NCBI RefSeq assembly: GCF_001422665.1
Contig: NZ_LMLU01000001.1
Span: 91,282 to 155,281, forward strand
DNA from: Arthrobacter sp. Leaf234
GTDB taxonomy: Bacteria > Actinomycetota > Actinomycetes > Actinomycetales > Micrococcaceae
DNA: 64,000 bases
Direction of reading: 5' to 3'
Below the pieces are notes generated by a model. It searched no databases. It was not told the DNA's origin and was given only the letters and a program-made list of their open reading frames with translations. Every line of letters begins with the position of its first letter. Within the stretch, counting starts at the first letter, position 1. Made by a program: the position numbers and the translations under genes. Below are positions 1 to 8,809 of this stretch, in pieces.

Positions 1-393
1 CAGGACGTGCTGGGCGGTGAGGCCGCGCCCCTGAACGCCGTCGCCCTGGCCGCCACGGATCCCGCGAACCCCTACGGGGCGGCCCTCAGCTGGCCGCAGG
101 CGGACGGCGGGCACCGTGCCGGGCGGAAGGCCGGCGCGCTGGTGGTACTCGTGGACGGAGCTCTGGCCCTCTACGTCGAACGGGGCGGCAAGACCCTCCT
201 GACGTTCACCGAGGATGCCCTGGTCCTCCGTGCCGCGGCGCTGGCCCTCGTGCTGATCATCCGGCGCGGCGCGGCGGACAAGATGGCACTCGAGAAGGTG
301 AACGGCGGCGAGATCCTCGACACGGACATCGGGCGCGCGCTCGCCGACGCCGGTTTCTACACCACACCGAAGGGACTGAGGATCCGTGCCTGA
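1..393 (+). CDS. lhr: C-terminal end of Lhr-type ATP-dependent helicase (5' partial)
   Basis: The frame is open from the first base, so this is the last ~130 residues of a longer protein. The end of the chain (VNGGEILDTDIGRALADAGF, then TTPKGLRIRA) matches the usual C-terminus of actinobacterial Lhr, a ~1500-residue superfamily 2 helicase of DNA repair. The helicase motifs lie outside the window, so the call rests on this tail and on the neighbour. The stop overlaps the start of the downstream Nei-type glycosylase by 8 bp; lhr-nei2 is a known actinobacterial pair and implies a joint repair role. An unrelated protein with a similar tail is unlikely. Confidence 0.8.
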   Translation, partial: QDVLGGEAAPLNAVALAATDPANPYGAALSWPQADGGHRAGRKAGALVVLVDGALALYVERGGKTLLTFTEDALVLRAAALALVLIIRRGAADKMALEKVNGGEILDTDIGRALADAGFYTTPKGLRIRA

Positions 394-1204
394 GGGGGAC
401 ACCGTCTGGCGGGCGGCCCGTGAACTGCACCGGGCACTCGCGGGCCGGGTGCTGACGCGCTGCGACGTCCGCGTGCCGAAGTTCGCCACCGTCGACTTCA
501 CGGGGGACACCGTCCAGGAGGCCGTGTCCCGCGGGAAGCACCTGCTGATCCGTGGCGGCGGGGACGACGGCTGGGACATCCACTCCCACCTGAAGATGGA
601 GGGGCTCTGGCACGTCTACGCTCACGGCGAGAAGTGGCGGCGCCCCGCCTTCAAGGCGCGGTGCATCCTCGAGACGGAGGACGCCGTCGTCGTCGGCTTC
701 GAACTCGGCTTCCTGCGGGTGATCTCGCGTGCGGAGGAGGACGACGCCGTCGGGTACCTCGGACCGGACCTCCTGGGGCCGGACTGGGATCCGGACGAAG
801 CGCTTCGGCGGCTCCGCGACCAGCCCGAGCGGCCCATCGGGCTCGCCCTGCTCGACCAGCGGAACCTCGCCGGGATCGGCAACGTGTACCGGTGCGAGCT
901 GTGCTTCCTCGCCGGGGTGCATCCGCTGACCCCCGTGGGCGAGGTACCCAATCTGCCGCGCATGGTCGAGCTGTCCAAGAAGCTGCTGGAGGCGAACAAG
1001 GCCCGCAGCACCCGGGCGACCACGGGCCAGCTCCGCGGCAACACGCTCTGGGTCTACGGCCGGTCCCGCCGCGGCTGCCTGCGCTGCGGTACGCCCGTGG
1101 CGCTGGAGCAGCTCGGGGACAGGGAGACCGAACTCCGCGAGCTCTACTACTGCCCGCACTGCCAGCCCCGGGTGGAAGCACCCGCGGGAGCGGCACTACC
1201 CTGA
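386..1204 (+). CDS. nei2: Nei/Fpg-family DNA glycosylase-AP lyase (Nei2-like)
   Basis: Base-excision repair enzyme of 272 residues that removes oxidised bases and cleaves the abasic site. The GTG start is followed at once by PEGDTVWRAAREL; after Met removal the Pro becomes the N-terminal nucleophile and the Glu the second catalytic residue, as in all Fpg/Nei enzymes, which fixes this start. A helix-two-turn-helix region (LLDQRNLAGIGNVYRCE, about residues 152-168) and a C-terminal zinc finger (CLRCG...CPHC, about 231-258) are present. It overlaps lhr by 8 bp and is probably co-translated with it. Nei is favoured over MutM by the sequence around PEGDT and by the lhr neighbour. Confidence 0.93.
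   Translation: MPEGDTVWRAARELHRALAGRVLTRCDVRVPKFATVDFTGDTVQEAVSRGKHLLIRGGGDDGWDIHSHLKMEGLWHVYAHGEKWRRPAFKARCILETEDAVVVGFELGFLRVISRAEEDDAVGYLGPDLLGPDWDPDEALRRLRDQPERPIGLALLDQRNLAGIGNVYRCELCFLAGVHPLTPVGEVPNLPRMVELSKKLLEANKARSTRATTGQLRGNTLWVYGRSRRGCLRCGTPVALEQLGDRETELRELYYCPHCQPRVEAPAGAALP
1197..1202 (+). promoter_or_regulatory. -10 box of a predicted leaderless promoter
   Basis: TACCCT, followed by a 6-nt gap and an ATG at 1209. The box overlaps the end of nei2. It fits the -10/6-nt/start pattern seen at many genes in this window; no clear -35 is visible. Confidence 0.45.
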
Positions 1205-1208
1205 CGGG

Positions 1209-1253
1209 ATGAGTCACCACCGGATGGACCACCACGGGCAGGTCACGCCCTGA
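1209..1253 (+). CDS. Possible 14-codon His-rich leader ORF
   Basis: ATG at 1209 opens a frame encoding MSHHRMDHHGQVTP, four His in 14 residues, which ends in a TGA overlapping the ATG of the pseudouridine synthase (TGATG at 1251-1255). It starts exactly where a leaderless transcript from the TACCCT box at 1197-1202 would begin. That suggests the peptide is translated first and hands ribosomes to the next gene, which lacks a strong Shine-Dalgarno. No homologue is known to me. It could be chance; the arrangement, not the sequence, is the argument. Confidence 0.35.
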   Translation: MSHHRMDHHGQVTP

Positions 1254-2170
1254 TGGCGATGCGCTCTCCCCTGCCCGTGCGCAACGGCGTCAATGCCACG
1301 CGGCTGCGGCTCCCGGCGGAGGGCCCGTGGGAGACGGCCCTCGACTACATTCTCGACCGCTTCGACCATGTCGACCCCGACGGCATCGGCAAGCGCTTCG
1401 ACCGCGGCGAGGTCGTGGCGCTCGAAGGCGAGGTGCTGACGCGCACCACCCCGCTCGGCGAGCACACCTTCGTCTGGTACTACCGCGAACTGCCCGTCGA
1501 GGAACGGCTCCCGGTCGAGCTGTCGATCCTCCACCAGGACGAGCGGCTGCTCGTCGTCGACAAACCACACTTCCTGCCGACCACTCCGGGCGGCATGTAC
1601 GTGGCGGAATCGGCCCTGGTCCGCCTCCGGGTGGAGCTCGGCCTGCCGGACCTGATCCCCATGCACCGCCTGGACAGGATGACGGCGGGCGTCCTGATGT
1701 TCGCCGTCGACCCCGCGACGCGGGGCGCCTACCAGTTGCTGTTCGAGAACCGGCGCATCAGCAAGGAATACCGGGCCGTCGCGCCCGTCCGCCCGGAGCT
1801 GGGCCTGGACACGGCCCCGCTGGACGTCCGGAGCAGGATCGTGAAGTCGCGCACCTACCTCCTGGCGCAGGAGGTGGAGGGACCCGCGAACACGCACACG
1901 ACCGTCAGCCTCCTGGACGAGCGGGCGGGGCGCGGGCTGTACCGCCTGCAGCCGCACACGGGCAAGACGCACCAGCTCCGGCTGCACATGGCCTCTCTCG
2001 GGCTGGGGATCATCAACGACCCGTTCTACCCCGTACTGCATCCGCAGGCTCCGGACGACTACGCGCGGCCCCTGCAACTCCTCGCCCACAGCATCGCGTT
2101 CACCGATCCGGTGGACGGTACCGAGCGGGCCTATGCCTCACGACTGGGCCTCGCCGAGTTCGCCCGATAG
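1253..2170 (+). CDS. RluA-family RNA pseudouridine synthase
   Basis: 305-residue enzyme that isomerises uridine to pseudouridine in rRNA or tRNA. The family signature MHRLDRMTAGVLMF contains the catalytic Asp at about residue 141; the later motif HTGKTHQLRLHMASLGLGI (about 239-257) is the typical RluA C-terminal block. The N-terminal ~80 residues resemble the extension of actinobacterial synthases annotated as tRNA pseudouridine-32 or 23S-746 enzymes, so the target base cannot be decided. The ATG overlaps the stop of the upstream 14-codon ORF, and no good Shine-Dalgarno is seen, which points to coupling. Confidence 0.9.
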   Translation: MAMRSPLPVRNGVNATRLRLPAEGPWETALDYILDRFDHVDPDGIGKRFDRGEVVALEGEVLTRTTPLGEHTFVWYYRELPVEERLPVELSILHQDERLLVVDKPHFLPTTPGGMYVAESALVRLRVELGLPDLIPMHRLDRMTAGVLMFAVDPATRGAYQLLFENRRISKEYRAVAPVRPELGLDTAPLDVRSRIVKSRTYLLAQEVEGPANTHTTVSLLDERAGRGLYRLQPHTGKTHQLRLHMASLGLGIINDPFYPVLHPQAPDDYARPLQLLAHSIAFTDPVDGTERAYASRLGLAEFAR

Positions 2171-2217
2171 CCACGGACCGGGCGCGAGACGGCGGTCCAC
2201 ACAGGGGTGCTGGGCGG

Positions 2218-2223
2218 TAGATT
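2218..2223 (+). promoter_or_regulatory. -10 box of predicted leaderless dedA promoter
   Basis: TAGATT, 6-nt gap, then GTG at 2230. No ribosome binding site lies between the box and the start codon. Confidence 0.5.
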
Positions 2224-2229
2224 TACAGG

Positions 2230-2865
2230 GTGGACCTGCCCGACACGGACATCCCAGCACCGCTCTACCTCCTCGTCATGTTCGCCGTGATCGTCGTGGA
2301 CGTGATCATCCCCGTCGTGCCCTCGGAACTCCTCGTCATCGGCGCCGGCACCATGTCGGCGCACGGCCTGCTCTTCCTCCCGTTCGCGGTCGTCGTGGCC
2401 TTCGCCGGGAGCTGGGTGGGCGACGTCGCCCTCTTCCTGCTCTTCCGCCGCAGGCTGACGCACTTCCTCGACCGGTTCCGCTGGGGACGATCCATCCACC
2501 GCGGGCTGCGCAACGTCATCGAGAAGGCCGGCAGCTCCCCCACGTACGCGGCCGTCGTCGCGGTCCGGTTCCTCCCGGGCGGCCGCACGGCCAGCGTGGC
2601 GGTCGCCGGGATCGCCGAGCTGCCCCTGCGCCCGTTCATGCTCGCTGCCGCCGGCGGCGGCGTGCTGTGGACGGCCTGGCTCGTGGGCCTGGGGTTCGTG
2701 GCAGGAGCGTCCACGGGCCTGCCCGCGGGGGTGAGCGCCCTGCTCGGAATGGCGGTCGGTACGCTGGTGGGAGCCATCACGGCGGCAATCCTCGCCCTGA
2801 AGAAACACCGGAAGGCCAAAACGACGAATGAGCACCCCGAGAAACCCGGGTCCGACGCTCCCTGA
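2230..2865 (+). CDS. DedA-family membrane protein
   Basis: 211-residue polytopic membrane protein of the DedA (SNARE-associated/VTT) family, members of which act in lipid flipping and membrane homeostasis. Hydrophobic segments lie near residues 12-35, 45-70, 132-152 and 165-190. The family core is visible: the acidic/proline loop VIIPVVPSELLVIGAG near the N-terminus, and FLPGGRTASVAVAG (about residues 113-126), where DedA proteins carry the conserved F-x-P-x-x-R. The tail is basic and hydrophilic. The GTG start is chosen because it sits 6 nt after a -10 box. The 3' end overlaps the next gene by 38 bp in another frame. Confidence 0.85.
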   Translation: MDLPDTDIPAPLYLLVMFAVIVVDVIIPVVPSELLVIGAGTMSAHGLLFLPFAVVVAFAGSWVGDVALFLLFRRRLTHFLDRFRWGRSIHRGLRNVIEKAGSSPTYAAVVAVRFLPGGRTASVAVAGIAELPLRPFMLAAAGGGVLWTAWLVGLGFVAGASTGLPAGVSALLGMAVGTLVGAITAAILALKKHRKAKTTNEHPEKPGSDAP

Positions 2866-4438
2866 GAAGCCGGCGGGGCCGCCGAGGATCGTGCAGGAGA
2901 GCCCCGCGCCCGAGCTGCCCTCGGACACCGCGAGCGTCCTCGAACGGCTCAAGGCAGCGCAGCCCCGGGTCGTTCCCGCGACGAGCGACGATTCCGCGGC
3001 TCCACGGTCCGCCGGCTCCGATCCTGCGAAGGGCACATCGGCGACCACCGGCGCAGGAACCCCGGAATCCACGCGCTCCGCCTCCGACGCCGCCTCCGTT
3101 ACCGCAACGGACGCCGGCACTGCCAGGACGGACCGCACCGCTGCCACTGCCGCCAGCGCCGACAAGGACCACAGGCCCGGCAGGCCCGGCAGGCCCGGCA
3201 GGCCCGGCAGGCCCGACAAGGCCGACAAGGCCGGCAAGGCCGACAAGGCCGGCAAGGGGAAGGCGCGGATCCCGGCGGACACGAGCGCCACGGACGGCAC
3301 GTCCTCCACGGCCGCCGGCGAACGGCGGCGGGTCGCGGCAGAGGCGGCACGGGTCGCGGCGGTGAGGGCCCGCCGTGCCGCAGGGGTGACCGGACGGACG
3401 ATCGGTCGCAGCGGTGTCGCTACCGGTAAGGCGATCAGCCAGGGCAGCGCCACGGCCGGCAAGGCCATCGGTCGCGGCAGCAGCGCCGCAGGAATGGCGA
3501 TCGCCGGAGGCAGCAGCACCGCGGGGAAGGCGATCCGCCGCGGCAGCACAGCGACGATCCGGCACATCGGCGCCTGGGACGCCGACGTCGTCCGGCAGGC
3601 AGCCGTGACGCTGTGCGCGATCGCCTGCATCCTGGGTTCGGCGGCCGGGGTCGGCGCCTTCGGCGGCCCGTCGATCAGGGATGCGGCAGGAGGCCTGTTC
3701 TCCCCCGACGCGACGCTCCTGGCGCCGTCGTCGTCGGCCTTCTCGATCTGGAGCGTGATCTACGCGGGGCTCGTGGCCTACACGGTGTTCCAGTGGTTCC
3801 CGTCGCAGCGGCGCACCGGACGCCAACGGCGTCTCGGCTGGACCGTTGCGGCCTCGATGCTGCTGAACCTCGCATGGATCCTGAGTGCCCAGGCCGGCGG
3901 GCTCACGGTGAGCCTCGTCGTCATCATGCTGCTGTTCTTCACGCTCCTGGCAGCCGTGCGCACCCTGAACTCCCATCCCACCCAGACACGGGTGGAGGGA
4001 GCGCTCGTGGATGCGCCGATCGGCCTGTATCTCGGCTGGGTGCTGCTGGCGGCCGGAGCGAATGCAGCGGCGTTCTTCACCGCCGGACGCTTCGACCTCT
4101 TCGAGTGGCAGGGCACCACCTGGGCGATCGTCGGTATCGCCGCGATCCTCCTGACGGCGGCCGTCATCTGCTCCACCGATCGCGGCCGGCTGTCGGTCGC
4201 CGCGGCCACGTCATGGGGTCTGCTGTGGATCGCCGTCGAGCGGGCACTGGCTGAGCCGCCCTCGCTGGCCGTGGCACTCGCCGCGGCCCTCGCGATCTTC
4301 CTGCTCCTCATCACCGCCGGTTCCCGCCGGCACCGCGTCGATCACGCCTACCGACGCTGGTTGCGGGCCGAGGAGGACGCCCTCCGCGACCCGATCGACC
4401 TGCTGGGCGACGACGACTACGAGGACTCACGCTCCTAG
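2828..4438 (+). CDS. TspO/MBR-like membrane protein with long disordered N-terminal extension
   Basis: 536 residues in two parts. Residues ~1-255 are low-complexity, rich in Ala, Ser, Thr, Gly, Lys and Arg, with short repeats: four G-R-P units, then K-A-D/G-K units (near 117-144), then about six G-K-A-I-G-R-G-S-like units (near 190-240). Residues ~256-510 form five membrane spans with AFSIWSVIYAGLVAYTVFQW and a Trp-containing fourth span, the pattern of tryptophan-rich sensory (TspO/MBR) proteins, which bind porphyrins or related ligands. The last ~25 residues are acidic. It overlaps dedA by 38 bp, so the two are probably co-translated. The TspO assignment is by motif only; the N-terminus has no recognised domain. 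Confidence 0.7.
   Translation: MSTPRNPGPTLPEKPAGPPRIVQESPAPELPSDTASVLERLKAAQPRVVPATSDDSAAPRSAGSDPAKGTSATTGAGTPESTRSASDAASVTATDAGTARTDRTAATAASADKDHRPGRPGRPGRPGRPDKADKAGKADKAGKGKARIPADTSATDGTSSTAAGERRRVAAEAARVAAVRARRAAGVTGRTIGRSGVATGKAISQGSATAGKAIGRGSSAAGMAIAGGSSTAGKAIRRGSTATIRHIGAWDADVVRQAAVTLCAIACILGSAAGVGAFGGPSIRDAAGGLFSPDATLLAPSSSAFSIWSVIYAGLVAYTVFQWFPSQRRTGRQRRLGWTVAASMLLNLAWILSAQAGGLTVSLVVIMLLFFTLLAAVRTLNSHPTQTRVEGALVDAPIGLYLGWVLLAAGANAAAFFTAGRFDLFEWQGTTWAIVGIAAILLTAAVICSTDRGRLSVAAATSWGLLWIAVERALAEPPSLAVALAAALAIFLLLITAGSRRHRVDHAYRRWLRAEEDALRDPIDLLGDDDYEDSRS
3172..3257 (+). repeat. Tandem 9-bp coding repeats
   Basis: Four copies of AGGCCCGGC-type units followed by about five GACAAGGCC/GGCAAGGCC units, in frame within the N-terminal extension of the TspO-like protein. 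Units differ by single bases, so slippage could change repeat number without breaking the frame. Confidence 0.75.
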
Positions 4439-4551
4439 GACGCGAGCCCTCCCGCTTGTTGAGCTCTCCGCGCCGGCGTGCTGTGACCGGCCGCGTCCGA
4501 TCAGTCCCACGAGCTCGCGCCCTGCGAGGGACAGGCGATCCCGGCACACCT

Positions 4552-4581
4552 GAGGCGCCGCCCCGACGGGTGCGGCGCCTC
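4552..4581. terminator. Hairpin terminator between convergent genes
   Basis: GAGGCGCCGC and GCGGCGCCTC form a 10-bp perfect stem around a 10-nt loop that can itself pair (CCC/GGG). It lies between the convergent TspO-like and MDR genes and can serve both. There is no T-run. Confidence 0.65.
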
Positions 4582-4609
4582 GACAGGCTGCCTCGGGATG
4601 CCGGCGCGT

Positions 4610-5548
4610 CTACCCCTGGCCCTGCTCACCGACGGTGACGGCGATCTTGCCGCGGATGTGGCCGTCCATGCTGCTGCGGAAGGCATCGGCGGCCCGCTCC
4701 AGCGGGAAGCTCTCCGCGAGCACCGGCGTGACGCTGCCCGCCTCGACGAGTTCGGTCAGGGCGAGGAGATCCGCCGGGTTCGGGCGGACGAAGATGTAGC
4801 GCCCGCCCCGGTCCTTGACCTCGGCGTCGGCGACGGAGGCGATCCGCTCCGGGGATTTCAGGTGCTCCAGGGAAGCGACCCAGTCCTCGCCGCCCACGAA
4901 GTCGACGACGGCGTCGAGCCCTTCCGGCGCTGCCTCGGCGAGGCGCTCCGTGAGCCCTTCCCCGTAGGTCAACGGCTCCGCACCCAGGGAACGCAGGAAC
5001 TCGTGGTTCTTCTCGGACGCGGTGGCCAGCACCCGGGCGCCCCACGCCGTCGCGATCTGGATGGCATAGGTCCCCACGCCACCGGCTCCGTTGTGCACCA
5101 GGACGGTCTCACCCTCACCGACACCGACGGCCTGCAGCGACTGATAGGCGGTGAGCCCGGCCAGCGGCATGGTCGCCGCCTCCGCCCAGGAGATGTTCCG
5201 CGGTTTGCGGGCGAGCGTCCGCACCGGAGCGGCGACCTGCTCGGCGAAGGTGCCGAGCCCCACGGTGTCCATGCGGACGTACCCAATCACCTCGTCACCG
5301 GCCTCGAACTCGGTGACGGATGGTCCGGGCTGCACCACGACTCCGGCCACGTCCCAGCCCGGGATCGCGGGGAAGGAGGTGGGCAGTGCCGCATCCAGAT
5401 ACCCGGCGGTGATCTTCCAGTCCACGGGGTTCACGGATGAGGCCCGCACGTCGACGAGCACCGAGTCCGGCCCCACCTTCGGGTCCGGCTGCTCGCCGTA
5501 CTGCAGGACGTCGGGATCGCCGTACTTCTCGTAAAAGACTGCCTTCAT
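4610..5548 (-). CDS. NADPH:quinone oxidoreductase-like MDR enzyme
   Basis: 312-residue medium-chain reductase. The start is placed at MKAVFYEKYGDPDVLQ, the standard MDR N-terminus, with AGGAGG a few bases upstream; a longer frame exists but has no signal. The GroES-like part (residues 1-125) carries NPVDWKITAG, and the Rossmann part the NADPH loop VLVHNGAGGVGTYAIQIA (about 140-157). No catalytic or structural zinc cysteines are seen, which points to the QOR/zeta-crystallin type using quinones or enones rather than a zinc alcohol dehydrogenase. It is a lone gene downstream of ppc on the same strand. Substrate unknown. Confidence 0.88.
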   Translation of the reverse strand: MKAVFYEKYGDPDVLQYGEQPDPKVGPDSVLVDVRASSVNPVDWKITAGYLDAALPTSFPAIPGWDVAGVVVQPGPSVTEFEAGDEVIGYVRMDTVGLGTFAEQVAAPVRTLARKPRNISWAEAATMPLAGLTAYQSLQAVGVGEGETVLVHNGAGGVGTYAIQIATAWGARVLATASEKNHEFLRSLGAEPLTYGEGLTERLAEAAPEGLDAVVDFVGGEDWVASLEHLKSPERIASVADAEVKDRGGRYIFVRPNPADLLALTELVEAGSVTPVLAESFPLERAADAFRSSMDGHIRGKIAVTVGEQGQG

Positions 5549-5792
5549 GGTGCTCCTCCTGCTCGTCCGGTCGCTGCCGGCGGTGTTCGGGTTCCATGGG
5601 CGGCAACCGGCCACTCCCGGCCGCTATTCCGTCGAGCACGCTGTGCCGGTCGACGAGCACGGGAGGGACCAGGGACGCGGAGGCACCGACAGAGGGGCAC
5701 GCACCGTACACCAGGGGCGCGCAGGCACCGGCAGAGGCACCCACGCCGGGCACGCAGGACCCGACCCACCGGCAGAATCCCGCCGAGCCGGG

Positions 5793-8636
5793 TCAGCCCG
5801 TGTTGCGCATCCCCGCGGCCACACCGTTGATGGTGATGAGCATGGCCCGCTGGAGCCGACCGTCGGGCTGTCCGCCGTCGGCCTCCGCCCGCACGCGGCG
5901 CAGCAGCTCGACCTGGAGATAGGAGATCGGGTCGAGGTACTGGTCGCGCACGGCGAGGGACCGCTTGAGCACCGGCTGGTCGTCGAGGAGCTCCTGCTCC
6001 CCCGTGAGGTGCCGGATCTCGGCGAGCGTCAGCTCGTACTCCGTCCGGATCACGCCGAAGAGGTGCTGGAGTTCCGCCGGGACCAGCGCCTCCACGTAGT
6101 GCGCGGCGATCTCCAGGTCGGTCTTCGCGAGGGTCATCTCGACGTTGGAGACCACGGTGCGGAAGAAGTGCCAGCGCTCCAGCATCTCGGACAGCAGGCC
6201 CTCGCGGCCCGCCTCGCGGGCGGCACGCAGCCCGGACCCGACGCCGAACCAGCCCGGGACGATCTGCCGGGACTGCGTCCAGCCGAACACCCACGGGATC
6301 GCGCGGAGGCCGCCGAGGCCGCTGCCCGAATCGGGGCGCTTCGACGGACGAGAGCCGATGTTCAGCGAACCCAGTTGCTCCACCGGCGTCGAGGCGAGGA
6401 AGTAGGCGGGCAGGTCCTGATGGTCGATCAGCGAGCGGTACCGCGAGAACGCGGCATCCGACACGGTCTCCATGACCTCCGCCCAGCGCCCGCGATCATC
6501 CTCGGACGTGCGTGGTGTCCGGTGCAGCGCCGAGCCCTGCATCACCGCGGCGAGGGAGAGTTCGAGGTTCTCGCGGGCCAGTGCCGGCAGCGAGTACTTG
6601 TCGCTGATGACCTCGCCCTGCTCGGTGAACTTGATCTCCCCCTCGAGGACGCCGTTGGGCTGCGCGAGGATGGCGTCGTACGTGGGACCGCCCCCGCGGC
6701 CCACCGATCCGCCTCGCCCGTGGAAGAGCCGGAGGCGGACGCCGTGCTTGGCTGCGACGTCGCGCAGGCGCCGCTGCGTCTTGTGGATCTCCCAGAGGCT
6801 GGTCAGCACCCCGGACTCCTTGTTGGAATCGGAGTACCCGAGCATGACCTCCTGCAGGTCACCCCGCAGGCGGACCACCTCGCGGTAGGTCGGATCGGAC
6901 AGCAGGGTGTCCACGATCTCGGCGGAGACGCGCAGCTCGTCCACGGTCTCCAGCAGCGGCGCGAAGCCGATCTTCGCGAACGCGCCCGAGTCCGGTCCGC
7001 CGGATCCGTCCCCGACGACGTCGACCAGTCCTGCCTCGCGTGCGAGCACCACGGGCGCCAGGACGTCGTCCGCCCCACGGGTCATGGACACGATGTAGGT
7101 CTCGATGACGTCGGGGCCATAGGTGCGCAGGGCCGAGGCGATCTCACGGAAGACGTCGAAGGTACGGCGTGCGCCGTCGTCGAGCGGTGGGTTGACCGTC
7201 GCGAGCGGGCGCCGGGAGGCGAGTTCACGGGACAGTGCCCGGAGGCGGCCCTCGCGGTCAAGCTCCAGATAGGGCACGTCCAGTTCGCCCAGCCGGTCGG
7301 TCAGCTGCGCGACGACGTCGTGGTGCATGTCGGCGTGCTCACGGATGTCGAGTGTGGCGAGGTGGAGACCCACCGAGGAGATGACGCGCGACGCTGTCGC
7401 GAGGGCGCCGTCGGCCGCGAGGCCCGCCGCGTGCTGCCGCAGCGAGTCCCCCACGAGCGCGAGGTCCGCGAGGATCTGCGCGGCGTCGAGGTAGTCGCGC
7501 CCCGGTTCGTGCGCCGTCTGGTTCTGCACCCGGGCCGCGGTGTTGAGCAGCTTCGCCTTCACGCAGGTGAGCTTCAGCCGGTAGGGCTCCTGCGCGTTCA
7601 GTTCCAGGACGCGCTTGTCGAGCCGCGGGAGGTTCGCGAGGTCGCGCTCGATCGACGCGGTCAGTTCCCCGGACGCCCCGACGATCGCCGTGGACGAGGA
7701 CAGCGACGAGATGAGCCGGTCGATGAAATGGATGGAGATACGGACGGCCTGCTGGTTCTGGATCTGGAGGATCTCGCGGGTCACCGCGGCCGTGACGTTC
7801 GGATTGCCGTCGCGGTCCCCACCGATCCACGAGCCGAATCGCAGCGGCGCCCCAGCGGCCGGCAGGGTGACCCCGTGCTGCGCCAGGAGGTCAGAGAGGT
7901 CCTCGAGCAGTTCGGGCATGGAGGTCGTGAGGATGTCCCCCAGGTAGTACATGGCGTTGCGCGCCTCGTCGATGGGCGTGGGCCGCACCTGCCGCAGCTC
8001 GTCGGTCTGCCAGATCAGGTCGATCACCTCGGCGAGCCGCCGGTCCTGCCGCCGGCGCTGCTGCGATCCCTCCGCACCGGTCTCCGCGAGGACGTCGGAG
8101 AGGCGCCGGAGCTTGTCGAGCACGGAGCGGCGCGAGGCCTCGGTGGGGTGTGCCGTGAAGACGGGGCGGACGTCCAGTTCCTGCACGACGGCGGCGAGCG
8201 CTTCCGGGCCGGCGTCGGAGGCGATGCGCGAGACCGTCTGCGCCAGCCACCCGTCCTCCTCCGACCGCGTGCGGAGTCCCCGTACACGGTGCACCTGCTC
8301 GGCCGCGTTGGCGAGGTGGAAGTAGGCGGCGAAGGCGCGCACCAGCTCCGTTGCCCGGTCGATCGGCAGGGCCGCGAGGAGGTCGCGTACCTGCCCGGCG
8401 AGCGCGGCCCGCTCCCCGGCGTCGCCCACGGTGCCCGATTCCTTCGACTGCTTGGTGAGCAGCCGGACGCGCTCCACGAGATCGAGCAGCTCCTGGCCGT
8501 GCTGCCGGACGAGCGATTCGCCGAGCAGGGTACTGACCCGGCGCACGTCGGCGCGGAGATCGTGGCTGATGTCGCCGTCGGACGCACCGGACGGAGCGGT
8601 GGCACGCACGGAGGACACTTCGAGGGGCACTGTCAC
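5793..8636 (-). CDS. ppc: Phosphoenolpyruvate carboxylase
   Basis: 947-residue anaplerotic enzyme that makes oxaloacetate from PEP and bicarbonate. Diagnostic blocks are [19 protein letters not shown] with the catalytic His near residue 163, [20 protein letters not shown], and the glycine-rich [19 protein letters not shown] loop that closes over PEP. The chain ends in MRNTG, the invariant PEPC C-terminus. Length is typical. The start is a GTG with a modest upstream AAAGCAGG; a second GTG two codons on is possible. A TAGTAT -10-like hexamer (minus strand, 8705-8710) predicts a leader of about 60 nt. Confidence 0.98.
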   Translation of the reverse strand: MTVPLEVSSVRATAPSGASDGDISHDLRADVRRVSTLLGESLVRQHGQELLDLVERVRLLTKQSKESGTVGDAGERAALAGQVRDLLAALPIDRATELVRAFAAYFHLANAAEQVHRVRGLRTRSEEDGWLAQTVSRIASDAGPEALAAVVQELDVRPVFTAHPTEASRRSVLDKLRRLSDVLAETGAEGSQQRRRQDRRLAEVIDLIWQTDELRQVRPTPIDEARNAMYYLGDILTTSMPELLEDLSDLLAQHGVTLPAAGAPLRFGSWIGGDRDGNPNVTAAVTREILQIQNQQAVRISIHFIDRLISSLSSSTAIVGASGELTASIERDLANLPRLDKRVLELNAQEPYRLKLTCVKAKLLNTAARVQNQTAHEPGRDYLDAAQILADLALVGDSLRQHAAGLAADGALATASRVISSVGLHLATLDIREHADMHHDVVAQLTDRLGELDVPYLELDREGRLRALSRELASRRPLATVNPPLDDGARRTFDVFREIASALRTYGPDVIETYIVSMTRGADDVLAPVVLAREAGLVDVVGDGSGGPDSGAFAKIGFAPLLETVDELRVSAEIVDTLLSDPTYREVVRLRGDLQEVMLGYSDSNKESGVLTSLWEIHKTQRRLRDVAAKHGVRLRLFHGRGGSVGRGGGPTYDAILAQPNGVLEGEIKFTEQGEVISDKYSLPALARENLELSLAAVMQGSALHRTPRTSEDDRGRWAEVMETVSDAAFSRYRSLIDHQDLPAYFLASTPVEQLGSLNIGSRPSKRPDSGSGLGGLRAIPWVFGWTQSRQIVPGWFGVGSGLRAAREAGREGLLSEMLERWHFFRTVVSNVEMTLAKTDLEIAAHYVEALVPAELQHLFGVIRTEYELTLAEIRHLTGEQELLDDQPVLKRSLAVRDQYLDPISYLQVELLRRVRAEADGGQPDGRLQRAMLITINGVAAGMRNTG

Positions 8637-8809
8637 GACAGCCTGCTTTCAGGGCACGGAAAACGAGGCGTATGCGGCACTGGATACGACGGATTGCTGT
8701 TGGGATACTACCCAGTCATGTGGCGTGCGCCTCACCGCGTCCGTCATGTGACCTCCGGGCCGCCCTGCCGCCGCTTCGTGCACGGGGTCCGCTGAGGGGC
8801 CCGGCTACG

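Noticed and set aside
5547-8795. Long plus-strand open frame (over 1000 codons) opposite ppc
   Set aside because: It is the antisense shadow of a highly conserved enzyme in G/C-ending codons; its translation is a low-complexity mix without domains or start signals.
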